Assembly: GCF_022513635.1 (NCBI RefSeq)
Contig: NZ_JAKWBL010000001.1
Location: forward strand, 1,674,001-1,738,000
Direction: 5' to 3'
From: Paraniabella ginsengisoli
GTDB taxonomy: Bacteria; Bacteroidota; Bacteroidia; Chitinophagales; Chitinophagaceae
Length of the DNA: 64,000 nt
Within the stretch, counting starts at the first letter, position 1. Each line of letters begins with the position of its first letter. Below the pieces are notes generated by a model. It had not been told where the DNA came from and ran no database searches. It was given only the letters and a program-made list of their open reading frames with translations. Shown here piece after piece: positions 1 to 9,599 of this stretch. The position numbers and the translations under genes are program-made.

Positions 1-416
1 AGGATTTTGAAACGATGAATAGCTGTTACGCTGATGACATTGTATTTAGCGATCCTGTATTCGGCTTTTTACGTGGGGATGAAGTAAGAGCGATGTGGGA
101 AATGTTATGCAAAAACGCAAAAGACTTCACGTTGACTTTTGATGAAATAACTGAGATCGACCATGAGTATATTACCTGCAAGTGGATTGCTTCTTATACT
201 TTTAGCGGAACAGGGAGAAAAGTTGTTAATCGTGCGAAAGGGTTTATGAAAATAAATGACGGTAAGATCATTGAACATAGCGACGGTTTCAAAATGAGTA
301 CCTGGTTGGAACAGGCTTTTGGCCTTAAAGGAAAATTATTTGGCTGGACCAATTTTATGAAGCGTAAAGTGCATAAAAAGGCGCGAAAAAATTTAGAAGC
401 GTTTATGAAAAGATAG
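1..416 (+). CDS. SnoaL/NTF2-like protein, 5' end outside window
   Basis: The reading frame is open to the first base of the window (residues DFET precede the first ATG at 15), so the true start lies upstream. What is visible resembles a nuclear transport factor 2 / SnoaL-like fold: the stretch YADDIVFSDPVFG followed by alternating hydrophobic strands and a WKWIASYTF-like strand pattern (here CKWIASYTFSGTG) is typical of the C-terminal part of these small cone-shaped domains. The last 30 residues are very basic (KRKVHKKARKN). Such proteins are often small-ligand isomerases, hydratases or uncharacterised stress proteins; no catalytic assignment is possible here. It converges with the leftward gene that ends at 497, and a hairpin at 461-481 lies between them. 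Confidence 0.7.
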   Translation, partial: DFETMNSCYADDIVFSDPVFGFLRGDEVRAMWEMLCKNAKDFTLTFDEITEIDHEYITCKWIASYTFSGTGRKVVNRAKGFMKINDGKIIEHSDGFKMSTWLEQAFGLKGKLFGWTNFMKRKVHKKARKNLEAFMKR

Positions 417-460
417 TAGTGGCGCGTAAGGATGTAGTAAGTAAGTAGGTAATAATTAAA

Positions 461-481
461 AGGTTCGTGTCCTCACGAACC
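461..481. terminator. Hairpin between convergent genes
   Basis: Perfect 8-bp stem GGTTCGTG / CACGAACC with a TCCT loop sits between two convergent genes. On the minus strand it is followed by TTTTAATT, so it can end the leftward or rightward transcripts. A near-identical stem recurs at 28456-28479 inside an IS200-like remnant, so it may belong to a small repeat family. Confidence 0.55.
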
Positions 482-496
482 GCACTGGAAAATGAT

Positions 497-1396
497 TTAC
501 TTCAAAATCACATCTCCAAAGCTGCTGCTAATGGTTATAGGTACTTTACCCGATCCTTTGCGGCCGGAATAAACTTTGTCAAATGTTGGCCCGTATTTTT
601 TTTCTTTTGTTTCATTAATAATTTCAACATTGCTACTATTTTTCACATTGCCAAAACTTGTATTGATCTTGAATGTAGCTTCTAAATCAGAGGATAGATC
701 GAGAGAAACGTCTGAATAGGAAATCTTCATATCAAGCTTCGTTAAAGTTTTAAGCAGACCAAGTGTTGAGCCTTTACAGAAGTCTATCTTGCTACTGATG
801 TTTCCGGATAAATTGTCTACTTTAAGTTTGGAATATGATATTTTAATGCGGCCATCGTTGATGGCTGTAGATGTAAGCGAGCCGAACTCAACATCAAGGT
901 CTTTTGCATTGCGCAATTTACCTGTTGTTAATGCACCGAATGACTGGTTTACGTTTACTTCTCCTTCCCAATCAGGAATAACAGTGCTGCCAAATTCATT
1001 TTTGATCTCAAGCGGATTGCCTGCAGGCATGTGCACCACATAGTTTATCTCCATTTTTGAGTTTTTCGTTTTATTGTTGGAATTGGAGAATTTAGTTGTA
1101 AATGTTACCGGATTGCCATCACTACTTTCAATATTGATGTTGTCTAAAATCGATTGCGTAGCGTGATCATCTTTCGAAGAAGCAATGATCGTCACATCTA
1201 CTTTAACTTCATTTCTATTCCAGTTATTAACTTCTACCTTTCCAAATTTGTTGGAGATTTTTACTTTTTGATTGCTACGAAGTGAATATGTTTTGCTGAA
1301 AGTTTTCCTTTTCTCCACGTTGTCTGCATGTGCAACTACTGTTGTTATTGCCAAAAGGCATAACAGCAGGCTACAGGTTTTTATAATCTTTATCAT
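497..1396 (-). CDS. Exported DUF4097-like putative adhesin
   Basis: 299 residues. An N-terminal signal peptide (MIKIIKTCSLLLCLLAITTVVAHA) precedes a domain full of short repeated beta-strand units such as VKISNKFGKVEVNNW, IKNEFGSTVIPDW and DVEFGSLTSTAI. These FG/GxV rungs are characteristic of the DUF4097/DUF2807 putative adhesin superfamily, which forms a right-handed beta-helix. It is the third gene of a leftward operon with an ECF sigma factor and an anti-sigma-like membrane protein; its start overlaps the end of the second gene by 26 bases. Such sigma/anti-sigma/DUF4097 triplets are common in Bacteroidota and suggest a cell-envelope stress role. Molecular function is unknown. Confidence 0.75.
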   Translation of the reverse strand: MIKIIKTCSLLLCLLAITTVVAHADNVEKRKTFSKTYSLRSNQKVKISNKFGKVEVNNWNRNEVKVDVTIIASSKDDHATQSILDNINIESSDGNPVTFTTKFSNSNNKTKNSKMEINYVVHMPAGNPLEIKNEFGSTVIPDWEGEVNVNQSFGALTTGKLRNAKDLDVEFGSLTSTAINDGRIKISYSKLKVDNLSGNISSKIDFCKGSTLGLLKTLTKLDMKISYSDVSLDLSSDLEATFKINTSFGNVKNSSNVEIINETKEKKYGPTFDKVYSGRKGSGKVPITISSSFGDVILK

Positions 1397-2063
1397 CTTT
1401 ATTCTTTTTAGTATGTACTTCTTTTAAAATAGTCAATTGTTTATTCAAAAGGTCGGCTTGCATTTTTAAATTGCCGATCATTGCTTCCAGAAGCTTTTCG
1501 CTGTTTACACCATTTTTGAACTGCGCTTTTAGTGCATCGTACGAGGTTTCAAGCATTTCTATGTCTTTCGAAAATTCTTTATATAGTTCTGGTTCTGTTT
1601 TTTTCAACTCTTTCATTTGTCCCTGTTTTATTTCTATAAGCCGGGTGTAATGATATAATTCTTCTTCATTTGAGTTAGATCCTAAATCAGCCAGTTCTGT
1701 TTTTTTTCTATCCAGAAGGTCGTTAGTAACCGGTGTATCGATGTTTGTTGCAAGTTGTTTTTCTTCTTCTCTAAAAGGGATATTACTATCAACGGCTGGA
1801 AGGCTATCCGTATTTTCTAGAGCTAATTCAGTTGTTGTTGGCTCGCTATTATTAAGTATATAAAAAACAGTAGAAACTCCCAATATTATAACTGCAGCTG
1901 CTGCCACTTTCATCCATATTTTAATAGATATAACCTTTCCTGCCTGGCTAACGTTTTTATTATCAAGCCTCTTTTCGATACGTTGCCAAAGTGCATCTGA
2001 AGGTTTATGATCTTCAAACTCGTCTTTGCGATCTCTTATAAAATCTTCTATTTTCTTACTCAT
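1371..2063 (-). CDS. Anti-sigma-factor-like membrane protein
   Basis: 230 residues. The first 45 residues are charged and cytoplasmic (MSKKIEDFIRDRKDEFEDH..ALWQRIEKRL), one transmembrane helix follows at about 50-70 (VAAAAVIILGVSTVFYIL), and the rest is a hydrophilic, probably coiled-coil periplasmic part. This topology, and the start codon overlapping the stop of the upstream ECF sigma gene by one base (TAATG), support a role as the membrane anti-sigma partner. There is no recognisable zinc-binding HxxxCxxC motif, so it is not a ZAS-type anti-sigma; the assignment rests on topology and operon position. Confidence 0.65.
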   Translation of the reverse strand: MSKKIEDFIRDRKDEFEDHKPSDALWQRIEKRLDNKNVSQAGKVISIKIWMKVAAAAVIILGVSTVFYILNNSEPTTTELALENTDSLPAVDSNIPFREEEKQLATNIDTPVTNDLLDRKKTELADLGSNSNEEELYHYTRLIEIKQGQMKELKKTEPELYKEFSKDIEMLETSYDALKAQFKNGVNSEKLLEAMIGNLKMQADLLNKQLTILKEVHTKKNKDDKDYKNL

Positions 2064-2602
2064 TACATTAAGTTTACAGCATCTATAACCTTTTTCCTGG
2101 CCCGGTGATAAATGGTTCGTACGTTACTATGAGAAATTTTTAATAATGCCGCTATTTCTTCTTGCTTCAACTCATCAACAACGAACAGGTTAAAGATCAC
2201 CCGATAGTTTTCCGGAAGTTGTGCTATTGCTTTTTTGATCTTTTCAATATCTGCAGTAAAAGATTCTTCATCAAAAGCATGGTCGTCACCAGATTCGAGG
2301 TTTCCGGTTTCGGAATCCACCCATTGTATCTTTCTTTTGCGTAAAAGGCTGATGGATTTATTGATCACTATTCTTCTCAGCCAGCCCTCGAATGAGCTTC
2401 GATAAGTGAATTTTTCAAGGCTATTAAAAGCATCTATAAACGACTCTTGAACAATGTCTTCTGCATCTGCCAAATTGTTCAATACGCGCATACTGCTGTT
2501 GAGCATGCCTTTTGCATATCGATGATACACCTGGTGATAGGCTTTTCTATCACCTTCGCGGCATAATTCTACCTGTTCGTCCAATGCTATCTCCAACTCC
2601 AA
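2063..2602 (-). CDS. ECF RNA polymerase sigma factor
   Basis: 179 residues with both ECF sigma regions. Region 2 (about 25-95) contains DAEDIVQESFIDAF and FEGWLRRIVINKSI, which bind core polymerase and the -10 element. Region 4 (about 125-175) has LPENYRVIFNLFVVDE followed by the helix-turn-helix KQEEIAALLKISHSNVRTIYHRARKK. It heads a three-gene leftward operon with the putative anti-sigma protein and the DUF4097 protein, so it probably autoregulates this operon. The following gene starts within its stop codon. Confidence 0.92.
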   Translation of the reverse strand: MELEIALDEQVELCREGDRKAYHQVYHRYAKGMLNSSMRVLNNLADAEDIVQESFIDAFNSLEKFTYRSSFEGWLRRIVINKSISLLRKRKIQWVDSETGNLESGDDHAFDEESFTADIEKIKKAIAQLPENYRVIFNLFVVDELKQEEIAALLKISHSNVRTIYHRARKKVIDAVNLM

Positions 2603-2721
2603 GCTTTATATATTTGTTTGCTTATAAATAGTAATAGCAAAATACTGCAGAATGTTACACATTTGTATGAGTTTATTCAAAAAATCATAATAATTTACTG
2701 AAAACTAAAATATTAGACATG

Positions 2722-2729
2722 TAACTTTG
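2722..2729 (+). promoter_or_regulatory. Candidate Bacteroidota -7 box (TAACTTTG)
   Basis: TAACTTTG matches the Bacteroidota -7 consensus TAnnTTTG and lies 20 bases before the ATG of the histidine kinase. I see no clear TTTG/TTG -33 element at the usual spacing, so this is a weak call. Confidence 0.35.
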
Positions 2730-2749
2730 TTGAAAGCTCTCAACTCATA

Positions 2750-4066
2750 ATGAGAAACCAAAGAAACTTACTGCAACGATTTCTCGATATTGTTATCTGT
2801 ATAGGTATACATCCTGATCTGCCATTGGTTGAATGTAGGCGGGTAAAGTTGCTTAATATTCTTGCATTATTGTGCATTCCGTTTTTTCTGGTTTATCCTG
2901 TAGTGAATATAGTACAGCATCGGTATTTTCTGGCCAGCCTTAATATTATTAATCTTGCTTCACTTTTTTTGTTTTTCGCAATGCATAAATACAGGTTCTA
3001 TTTAAGTGCGAGGCTCATACGTATTGGTTTTTCCATCACACTGTTCACACTATCAGGAATTTTCTATCAAAGCGGCACCGAATATTGCCTTGTGGGAACG
3101 CTGGTTGTTACTCTTATGGTGTTTGATAATAAATGGCTGGTCGCAGGGTTAAGTATTTTAATAAGCATAGTAATTTTAAGTATTTTAATGCATCCTGTTA
3201 TTTTGCCTGATGTCGAACCTGTTGTTGAAGGTCGCAGATATGCTACAATGATAATTTCATTGTTTTTTATTATAGTGACAATTGTTTTCTATAAATATAT
3301 TCAATCCGATTATCAACAGGAAATTGAAAAGCAACAGCATGCTTTGATGGCTATGAACAAGGATAAAGAAAAATTATTCTCTATAGTTTCCCATGATATA
3401 AAAAGCCCATTGCTGATACTTGAAAATATGTTGGACATGTACCAGACAGGATTGTTACAGGAAAAAGATATGGTTGAAGCTACAGGGTCGCTGCGTAAGA
3501 AGGTATCACAATTAAATAGTACTGTTGAAACCCTATTAAGCTGGAGCTTGCTTGGCATGAATGGAATTCAAACACATCCTGCGCATTTTCAATTGCTAAA
3601 GCTTGTGAATGAAGTGGTGCAATTCTCGGAGTTTGCGGTACATCAGAAAAACGTAATTATTAACGTTCAGGTTGCCGAAGATGTTATGATTTTTGCCGAC
3701 AGAGACCAATTGTCCATCGTCCTAAGAAATCTTTTTAGTAATTCATTAAAGTTTAGTTATCCTGGTAACCAGGTTGATATTTTCGCAATGAATGTTGATG
3801 GCGCAATTGTTATTTCAATAAAAGATTATGGTGTAGGAATAGAAGAAAGTGTGATGAATAAATTATTTGGCTCTCAACAGAATCCTGCTTATGGAACCAG
3901 TGGTGAAAGAGGTTCTGGGTTAGGATTACTATTATGTAACGAATTTATTAACCGAAATAACGGATCAATAAAGGTTGAAAGTTGTGTTGGTAAAGGAACT
4001 TGTTTTTCCGTTCACTTGCCTGCTCAGCAATCGCAATTAGCAGCTTTAGAATCTGTGGCCATTTAG
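2750..4066 (+). CDS. Membrane-bound sensor histidine kinase
   Basis: 438 residues. Five or six hydrophobic helices fill residues 32-185 and act as an integral-membrane sensor with almost no periplasmic loop. A linker leads into the HisKA dimerisation domain (phospho-acceptor H215 in SIVSHDIKSPL) and an HATPase domain with N-box LRNLFSNSLKF (about 325-335), G1 motif KDYGVGI (358-364) and G2 motif GSGLGL (388-393). It should autophosphorylate and pass the phosphate to a response regulator, but no regulator gene is adjacent, so this is an orphan kinase. It is transcribed divergently from the sigma-factor operon. The signal sensed is unknown. Confidence 0.9.
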   Translation: MRNQRNLLQRFLDIVICIGIHPDLPLVECRRVKLLNILALLCIPFFLVYPVVNIVQHRYFLASLNIINLASLFLFFAMHKYRFYLSARLIRIGFSITLFTLSGIFYQSGTEYCLVGTLVVTLMVFDNKWLVAGLSILISIVILSILMHPVILPDVEPVVEGRRYATMIISLFFIIVTIVFYKYIQSDYQQEIEKQQHALMAMNKDKEKLFSIVSHDIKSPLLILENMLDMYQTGLLQEKDMVEATGSLRKKVSQLNSTVETLLSWSLLGMNGIQTHPAHFQLLKLVNEVVQFSEFAVHQKNVIINVQVAEDVMIFADRDQLSIVLRNLFSNSLKFSYPGNQVDIFAMNVDGAIVISIKDYGVGIEESVMNKLFGSQQNPAYGTSGERGSGLGLLLCNEFINRNNGSIKVESCVGKGTCFSVHLPAQQSQLAALESVAI

Positions 4067-4095
4067 TATCAAACAAAGTTTTCTGAATTATAAAA

Positions 4096-4118
4096 AAGCT
4101 GCCTACAACAGGCAGCTT
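4096..4118 (-). terminator. Intrinsic terminator of the 4143-5707 gene
   Basis: Stem AAGCTGCCT / AGGCAGCTT with a 5-base loop. On the minus strand it is followed by a T-rich run (TTTTTTA), so it terminates the leftward gene and may also serve the convergent kinase. Confidence 0.75.
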
Positions 4119-4142
4119 CAGATATTTTCGTACCAAAAGAAA

Positions 4143-5707
4143 TTATTGCTTTATAGCTTTCACCACTTTAGATGTGGTAGAACCGCCGTCCTTATCCACC
4201 TGAACAATACGTACAAAAAGAGTTTCGTTTTGATCGCCGATGCCGGCATCAGACTTCGTGCAGGAACTAATCGTAATTATAAATCCGGCAATCATAATTA
4301 AGGAAGCTATTATACGTTGTTTTCTATTGAATCCAATCATAAAAATGCCAAAACCTAACATAGACATACCCAATATTCCTGATTCCAAATTACCAGTGAA
4401 TGAATATTGAAGTGTAGTATCATTATTACCGTTTGTGGCTTTTGAAATTACTGTTCCTATTTCTCTAAAGTTTTTCCCGTCGGTTGCTACTTCAACCTTA
4501 AAATGATCATTATTGGTTTCATTATCGGTAGACCAGGTCACGAAAAGTTGATCATTGCTTAACCTTGCCTCAATACTCCCAAAAGTTACTGGTAAACTAG
4601 TTGGATCTGGAATTGCAGAAGCAAAATCACCTCTTAAATGATTTTGACTAAGATATACTGATGTCGGTATATTGCTGGTAGCTAGATTATCAACGCTGCC
4701 GCTGGTCAGATTGAGTTGGCCATATTCCCCAGAATTAAACAAGGCGTATAATTTACCTGTCTGGTCAAAACCAACTCCTGCTAATTCCTGATCAGGAGTT
4801 TGATTGATTGTGTTACCAATTGATGTAAGAGTAGCAGTACCGCCGCTTGGCATAGATGCTACAACTGGAAATCCTACTACGTCAACTGATTGACCGGGAG
4901 TCGGCGATGGATCCTGGTAGTTGAAATAAGCATAAAGTTGCCCACTAACCGGGTCAATATCTATATCTTGAATACCACCATTGCTATAATTAAAATTGGG
5001 GTAGTTTTGATTAACATCCATCAAAAACCCATTCATCCCGGTTATAATTTTAGGATCACTGGAAATTAATTCATAGTAAGTGATGGCTGGGGCGATGGTA
5101 ACGCCCGGTGTGGCCGGTAACGCAGCAACATTGCTAAGTTTGACTACAAAAGTTCTGACATCATCAGAAGTTAAGTTTAACGGTGTACCAAGTATTTGAG
5201 AACTTGCTACTTTATTTACACCACTTTGTTTTAAGCCTATAGTCATATATACATATGATCCGTCAGCAGTAACAGTACCTGCAGAAGCATTAACAAACTC
5301 AGCAATGCCACCACCGCCTGGAATTGCTGCACCTTGCCCGGTTACAGGCAATATGCCCAGGTTTACATAATTGCCATCCGCTCCGATCTTATAAAGGCTC
5401 ACGTCATCAGTGATAACATTTGGTGTTCCGGGATCTTTATAACCAGCGCCGTAAAGTAGTTTGTCAGCACGATTTAATCCTATACCATTCACATTTGCTG
5501 GAAGAGCAATGGTTACACCGGCAATAAACGATGTGGGATTTGTGGGAGTAGTAGTAGTATATAAAGTGTAATTAGACGCGGAATTATTGCTGCCTGTTTT
5601 AGCTAATACAACATGAGTTCCGAATGGAAATGCCGTTTGGGCTAATACGGTATTAGAAAAAATGCAGCACTTATGATAAATAGCCCCGCAAAAATATTTT
5701 TAGGCAT
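4143..5707 (-). CDS. Exported repeat-like protein with C-terminal membrane anchor (frameshifted)
   Basis: The uninterrupted frame begins at 5492, but the true start is the ATG at 5705-5707. From there a signal peptide (MPKNIFAGLFIISAAFF) runs into an A6 run at 5657-5662, where one base is lost; the next frame continues with NTVLAQTAFPFGTH straight into the long ORF, about 520 residues in all. The exported part (GAGYKDPGTPN, DIDPVSGQLYAYFNY, GVGFDQTGKLYALFN) looks like a beta-propeller. A domain near residue 370 of the repaired protein (LSNDQLFVTWSTDNETNNDHFKVE) resembles the strand seen before sorting domains. The C-terminus has two hydrophobic helices separated by FNRKQR, the second carrying an internal SSC. 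I do not recognise the family. Confidence 0.6.
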
Positions 5708-5888
5708 AGTTAGTGTTGTAAAGAGTAATAAAAGATTATTATCTCTACAAAGCTAATTTCACAAATACCTGCTCGTGGAAACATTCGATGAATACGAATG
5801 ATGGATCGTTGAAACACCTGCCGTTGACGGTGAGTACAAATATTACTTACAACAAAATGCTACAAAGCTCACGTCAGAGCAATGTTTA

Positions 5889-6122
5889 CTATAAATAGTA
5901 CCAGGGATTTCTTTTAGAAGAAGAAATATAGTTCTTTATATTCTTCCAAAAAGCCAGCACCATATATATAATAATAGGAGAACCCATTGTCAGTACGGAA
6001 GAATATATAAAGTACTGCCGTATGCGGCTGGGTGAAATATTTAATTTATCACCAATAGATGAGCAAACACCAAAAGCATTCCACTCTACAAAACTTTTAA
6101 GGCGGTTCATACGTTCTAACAT
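5889..6122 (-). CDS. PspC-domain protein
   Basis: 77 residues. GVCSSIGDKLNISPSRIRQ followed by a single hydrophobic segment (FIYSSVLTMGSPIIIYMVLAFW) is the PspC layout: a short basic helix plus a membrane helix. PspC proteins take part in membrane-stress responses; in Bacteroidota many are short stand-alone versions like this one. It is a monocistronic leftward gene; no PspA or PspB homologue is nearby. Confidence 0.75.
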   Translation of the reverse strand: MLERMNRLKSFVEWNAFGVCSSIGDKLNISPSRIRQYFIYSSVLTMGSPIIIYMVLAFWKNIKNYISSSKRNPWYYL

Positions 6123-6249
6123 TGGTTTAACTACGCAAAAATATCATTTCCTGTGATAATTTCAACATATAATATAAACTTGAACACCTATTTTTTGTAA
6201 ATTCGCACAATTGCTTATGAAGGTATTATTTACATAAAAAATATTTAAA

Positions 6250-6475
6250 TGGCATTTGATCTCAATCTGATTATGAAAATTTACTCCCAATTTGAACAAA
6301 AAGTAAATGATGCTCGTTAGTTATTGCAACACCCCTGATCTTAACAGAGAAAATTTTACATCAATTAATGGTAACGTAATTTGTGTATCTATCGTTGGCT
6401 ATGAACGGTAAGAATATGTATATTTTGCTCTGTACGGAGTGGGTCTGCAAGAGGTAACAGCTCAAATGAAATAAT
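6250..6475 (+). pseudogene. Decayed 5' fragment of a second acnA copy
   Basis: The first 23 codons read [23 protein letters not shown] and then a stop. They differ only at a few positions from the start of the intact acnA at 9600 ([23 protein letters not shown]). Nucleotide similarity continues past the stop: TTAACAGAGAAAATTTTACA matches the acnA segment encoding LTFTEKILY, and AACAGCTCAAATG at about 6456-6468 is identical to acnA near 9811. The remainder is full of stops and indels. It lies directly upstream of acnB in the same orientation and is best read as the remnant of a duplicated or displaced aconitase gene. Confidence 0.8.
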
Positions 6476-6557
6476 TAGAAGGATACAATCTGGTAAATAA
6501 ATAGTGGCAGTACCAGTAATAAAAAAACTGCCTTTGACACTTGAAAAGACGTCTTTT

Positions 6558-9328
6558 ATGAACATTTATAAGGATTACATTAAGGAAATTGAAGAAAGAA
6601 AAGTACAGGGGCTTCACCCGAAGCCAATTGATAGTGCCGATTTGTTAAGCGAAATCATTACGCTAATTAAAGATTCGGGTAACGAACATCGGAAGGATGC
6701 ACTGCAATTTTTTATTTACAATACTTTGCCGGGAACTACAAGTGCTGCGGGTGCGAAGGCTCAATTTTTAAAAGAAATTATTCTCGGTGAGTCTGTATTA
6801 GAAGAAATATCGCCAGCTTTTGCTTTTGAACTATTATCGCATATGAAAGGCGGACCTTCAATTGAAGTGCTGCTAGATTTGGCATTAGGTACCGATATGA
6901 CTGGTGCGAAACAAGCTGCAAGCGTTCTTAAAACACAAGTGTTTCTTTATGATGCGGATATAGATCGTTTAAAGGAGGCGTTTAAAAACGATAACGTTAT
7001 TGCGAAAGAAATTCTTGAAAGCTACGCACAGGCTGAGTTTTTTACTAAATTACCAGAAGTGCCTGAAGAAATTAAGATCGTTACGTATATCGCTGGTGAA
7101 GGAGATATTTCTACCGATTTACTTTCTCCTGGCAACCAGGCTCATTCCAGATCGGACCGTGAGTTGCATGGTAAATGTATGATTACACCTCAAGCGCAAG
7201 AGGAAATAAAAGCCTTGCAGGCACAACATCCTGATACGAGTGTGATGTTGATCGCCGAGAAAGGTACCATGGGCGTGGGTTCGTCAAGAATGTCTGGCGT
7301 AAACAACGTGGCGCTTTGGACGGGTAAACAGGCAAGCCCCTATGTTCCTTTTGTCAATATTGCGCCAATCGTTGGTGGTACAAATGGTATTTCTCCGATC
7401 TTCCTTACAACGGTTGACGTTACCGGCGGTATTGGTATCGATCTTAAAAACTGGGTTAAGGAAACCGATGCAAGTGGTAACGTTGTTCGCAATGAGAATG
7501 GAGAACCTGTTTTGGAGGAAGTTTATTCGGTGGCTACTGGCACGGTGCTGACCATTAATACAAAGAAGAAAAAACTTTATAATGGCGATAAGGAGTTAAT
7601 TGACATTTCAAAGGCACTTACTCCTCAAAAAATGGAATTTATAAAAGCCGGAGGTTCTTATGCTATTGTATTCGGCAAAAAGATCCAAACAGTTGCAGCA
7701 AAGATTTTGGAAATTGAAGCACCCACTGTATTCGCTCCTTCAAAAGAAATCACACACGAGGGGCAAGGCCTTACGGCAGTAGAAAAATATTTAACAGAAA
7801 CGCTGTTGGCATCACTGCTGGCAAAGTATTACATGCCGGCTCGGATGTTCGTGTAGAAGTAAACATCGTTGGTTCGCAAGATACGACCGGTTTGATGACG
7901 GCTCAGGAATTGGAGTCGATGGCTGCAACAGTAATTTCTCCAATCGTTGACGGTGCGTACCAATCGGGTTGTCACACGGCTTCGGTATGGGATAAGAAAG
8001 CCCAGGCAAACATTCCAAAGCTCATGAAGTTTATGAATGAGTTTGGCCTTATCACTGCCCGCGATCCGAAAGGTGAATATCACTCGATGACAGATGTTAT
8101 TCACAAAGTGTTGAATGATATTACCGTGGATGAGTGGGCCATTATCATAGGCGGCGACTCACACACAAGAATGTCTAAAGGGGTAGCTTTTGGGGCTGAC
8201 TCAGGAACAGTGGCGCTTGCACTTGCCACAGGAGAAGCATCCATGCCTATTCCGGAATCAGTAAAAGTAACCTTCAAAGGTGAAATGAAAGATCACATGG
8301 ATTTTCGTGATGTGGTTCATGCTACACAATCTCAGATGCTTAAACAATTTGGTGGAGAGAATGTATTTCAGGGTAGAATCATTGAAGTTCACATCGGAAC
8401 GCTTCCTGCTGATCAAGCCTTCACTTTTACAGATTGGACCGCAGAGATGAAAGCGAAAGCTTCTATCAATATCTCAGAGGATGACACCCTGATTGAATCA
8501 CTGGAGATTGCCAAAGGCAGAATTCAGATTATGATTGATAAAGGCATGGATAACCACAGGCAGGTTCTACAAGGGTTAATAAATAAAGCTGATAAGAGAA
8601 TAGCAGAGATTAAGTCGGGTGAGAAGCCTGCATTAACTCCTGATGAAAATGCAAAGTATTACGCCGAAGTGGTGATTGATCTTGATTTGATTGAAGAGCC
8701 AATGATTGCGGATCCTGATGTCAACAATGAAGATGTTTCTAAGCGATATACGCATGATACGATTCGGGAGCTTTCTTATTATGAAGGACAGAAAAAAGTA
8801 GATCTTGGTTTTGTCGGCTCTTGCATGGTGCATAAAGGAGATTTGAAAATTGTTTCTCAAATGCTTAAAAACATCGAGCAACAACAAGGCAAGGTTGAGT
8901 TTCATGCTCCACTAGTTGTGGCAGCACCTACTTATAATATCATTGATGAATTGAAAGAAGAAGGAGATTGGGATCTGTTACAAAAGTATTCTGGCTTTGA
9001 GTTTAGCGACCTTTTACCTAAAAATACAGCCCGTACAGAATATGAGAATATGATGTATCTGGAGCGCCCGGGTTGTAACCTTTGCATGGGCAATCAGGAA
9101 AAAGCTGCTAAAGGCGATACCGTGATGGCCACTTCAACGCGTCTTTTCCAGGGAAGAGTTGTAGAAGATTCAGAACGTAAAAAAGGAGAGTCTTTGCTTG
9201 CATCCACACCTGTCGTAGTTTTATCTGCGATACTTGGCCGCATTCCTAACATGGAGGAATATAAAGCTGCGGTAGTTGGTATTGATCTGACTAAGTTTGC
9301 GCCGCCTCATAAACAATTAAGCATGTAG
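6558..9328 (+). CDS. acnB: Aconitate hydratase B (frameshifted)
   Basis: Aconitase B interconverts citrate and isocitrate in the TCA cycle, and in many bacteria also handles 2-methylisocitrate. The N-terminal HEAT-like and swivel domains come first, unlike in AcnA. Iron-sulphur ligands are visible in FVGSCMVHKGD and the CNLC of RPGCNLCMGNQ. I start at ATG 6558 (MNIYKDYIKEIEERK), which aligns with the family N-terminus; the frame is open upstream to a GTG at 6504. The ORF breaks at an A5 run (7783-7787); adding one A gives GKVLHAGSDVRVEVN and restores a product of about 923 residues. Downstream lies an intrinsic terminator and then acnA. Confidence 0.93.
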
Positions 9329-9356
9329 TTTCAATCTACATTCGATATATATTTTG

Positions 9357-9393
9357 ACCCCATTCGGCAACTTGCTGAATGGGGTTTCTTTTT
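9357..9393 (+). terminator. Intrinsic terminator of acnB
   Basis: Stem ACCCCATTC / GAATGGGGT (9357-9365 and 9377-9385), followed by TTTCTTTTT, 28 bases after the acnB stop codon. Confidence 0.85.
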
Positions 9394-9502
9394 CGTCGTT
9401 CCGACCGAAGTTTTGCCTCAAGCAAAACGAGCGGAGGAATCTCCGCAACTGCGTTTGTTTAGGAGATTGCTCGGCTTCACTACGTTGCGCTCGCAATGAC
9501 GG
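9394..9502. repeat. Intergenic dyad repeat, 'CGTC..CAATGACG' family, copy 1
   Basis: Begins CGTCGTTCCGACCGAAG and ends GCGCTCGCAATGACGG, with GGAGGAATCT and GGAGATTGCTCGGCT in the middle. The same layout recurs at 45624-45725 and 49922-50019. The ends are partly complementary, so the element can fold into a long imperfect hairpin. No coding capacity. Confidence 0.75.
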
Positions 9503-9599
9503 CTCAGTATTTTTCATTATTGTTTTCTCTATCCTACAATCCTTAACTTTGGTCAACAGGAAAGCTTGATTTTTTTAGAACAAAAAAATAATAATAGTT

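Noticed and set aside
9317..9556. Two opposite ORFs after acnB
   Set aside because: They arise from translating the CGTC..CAATGACG repeat and have no independent support.
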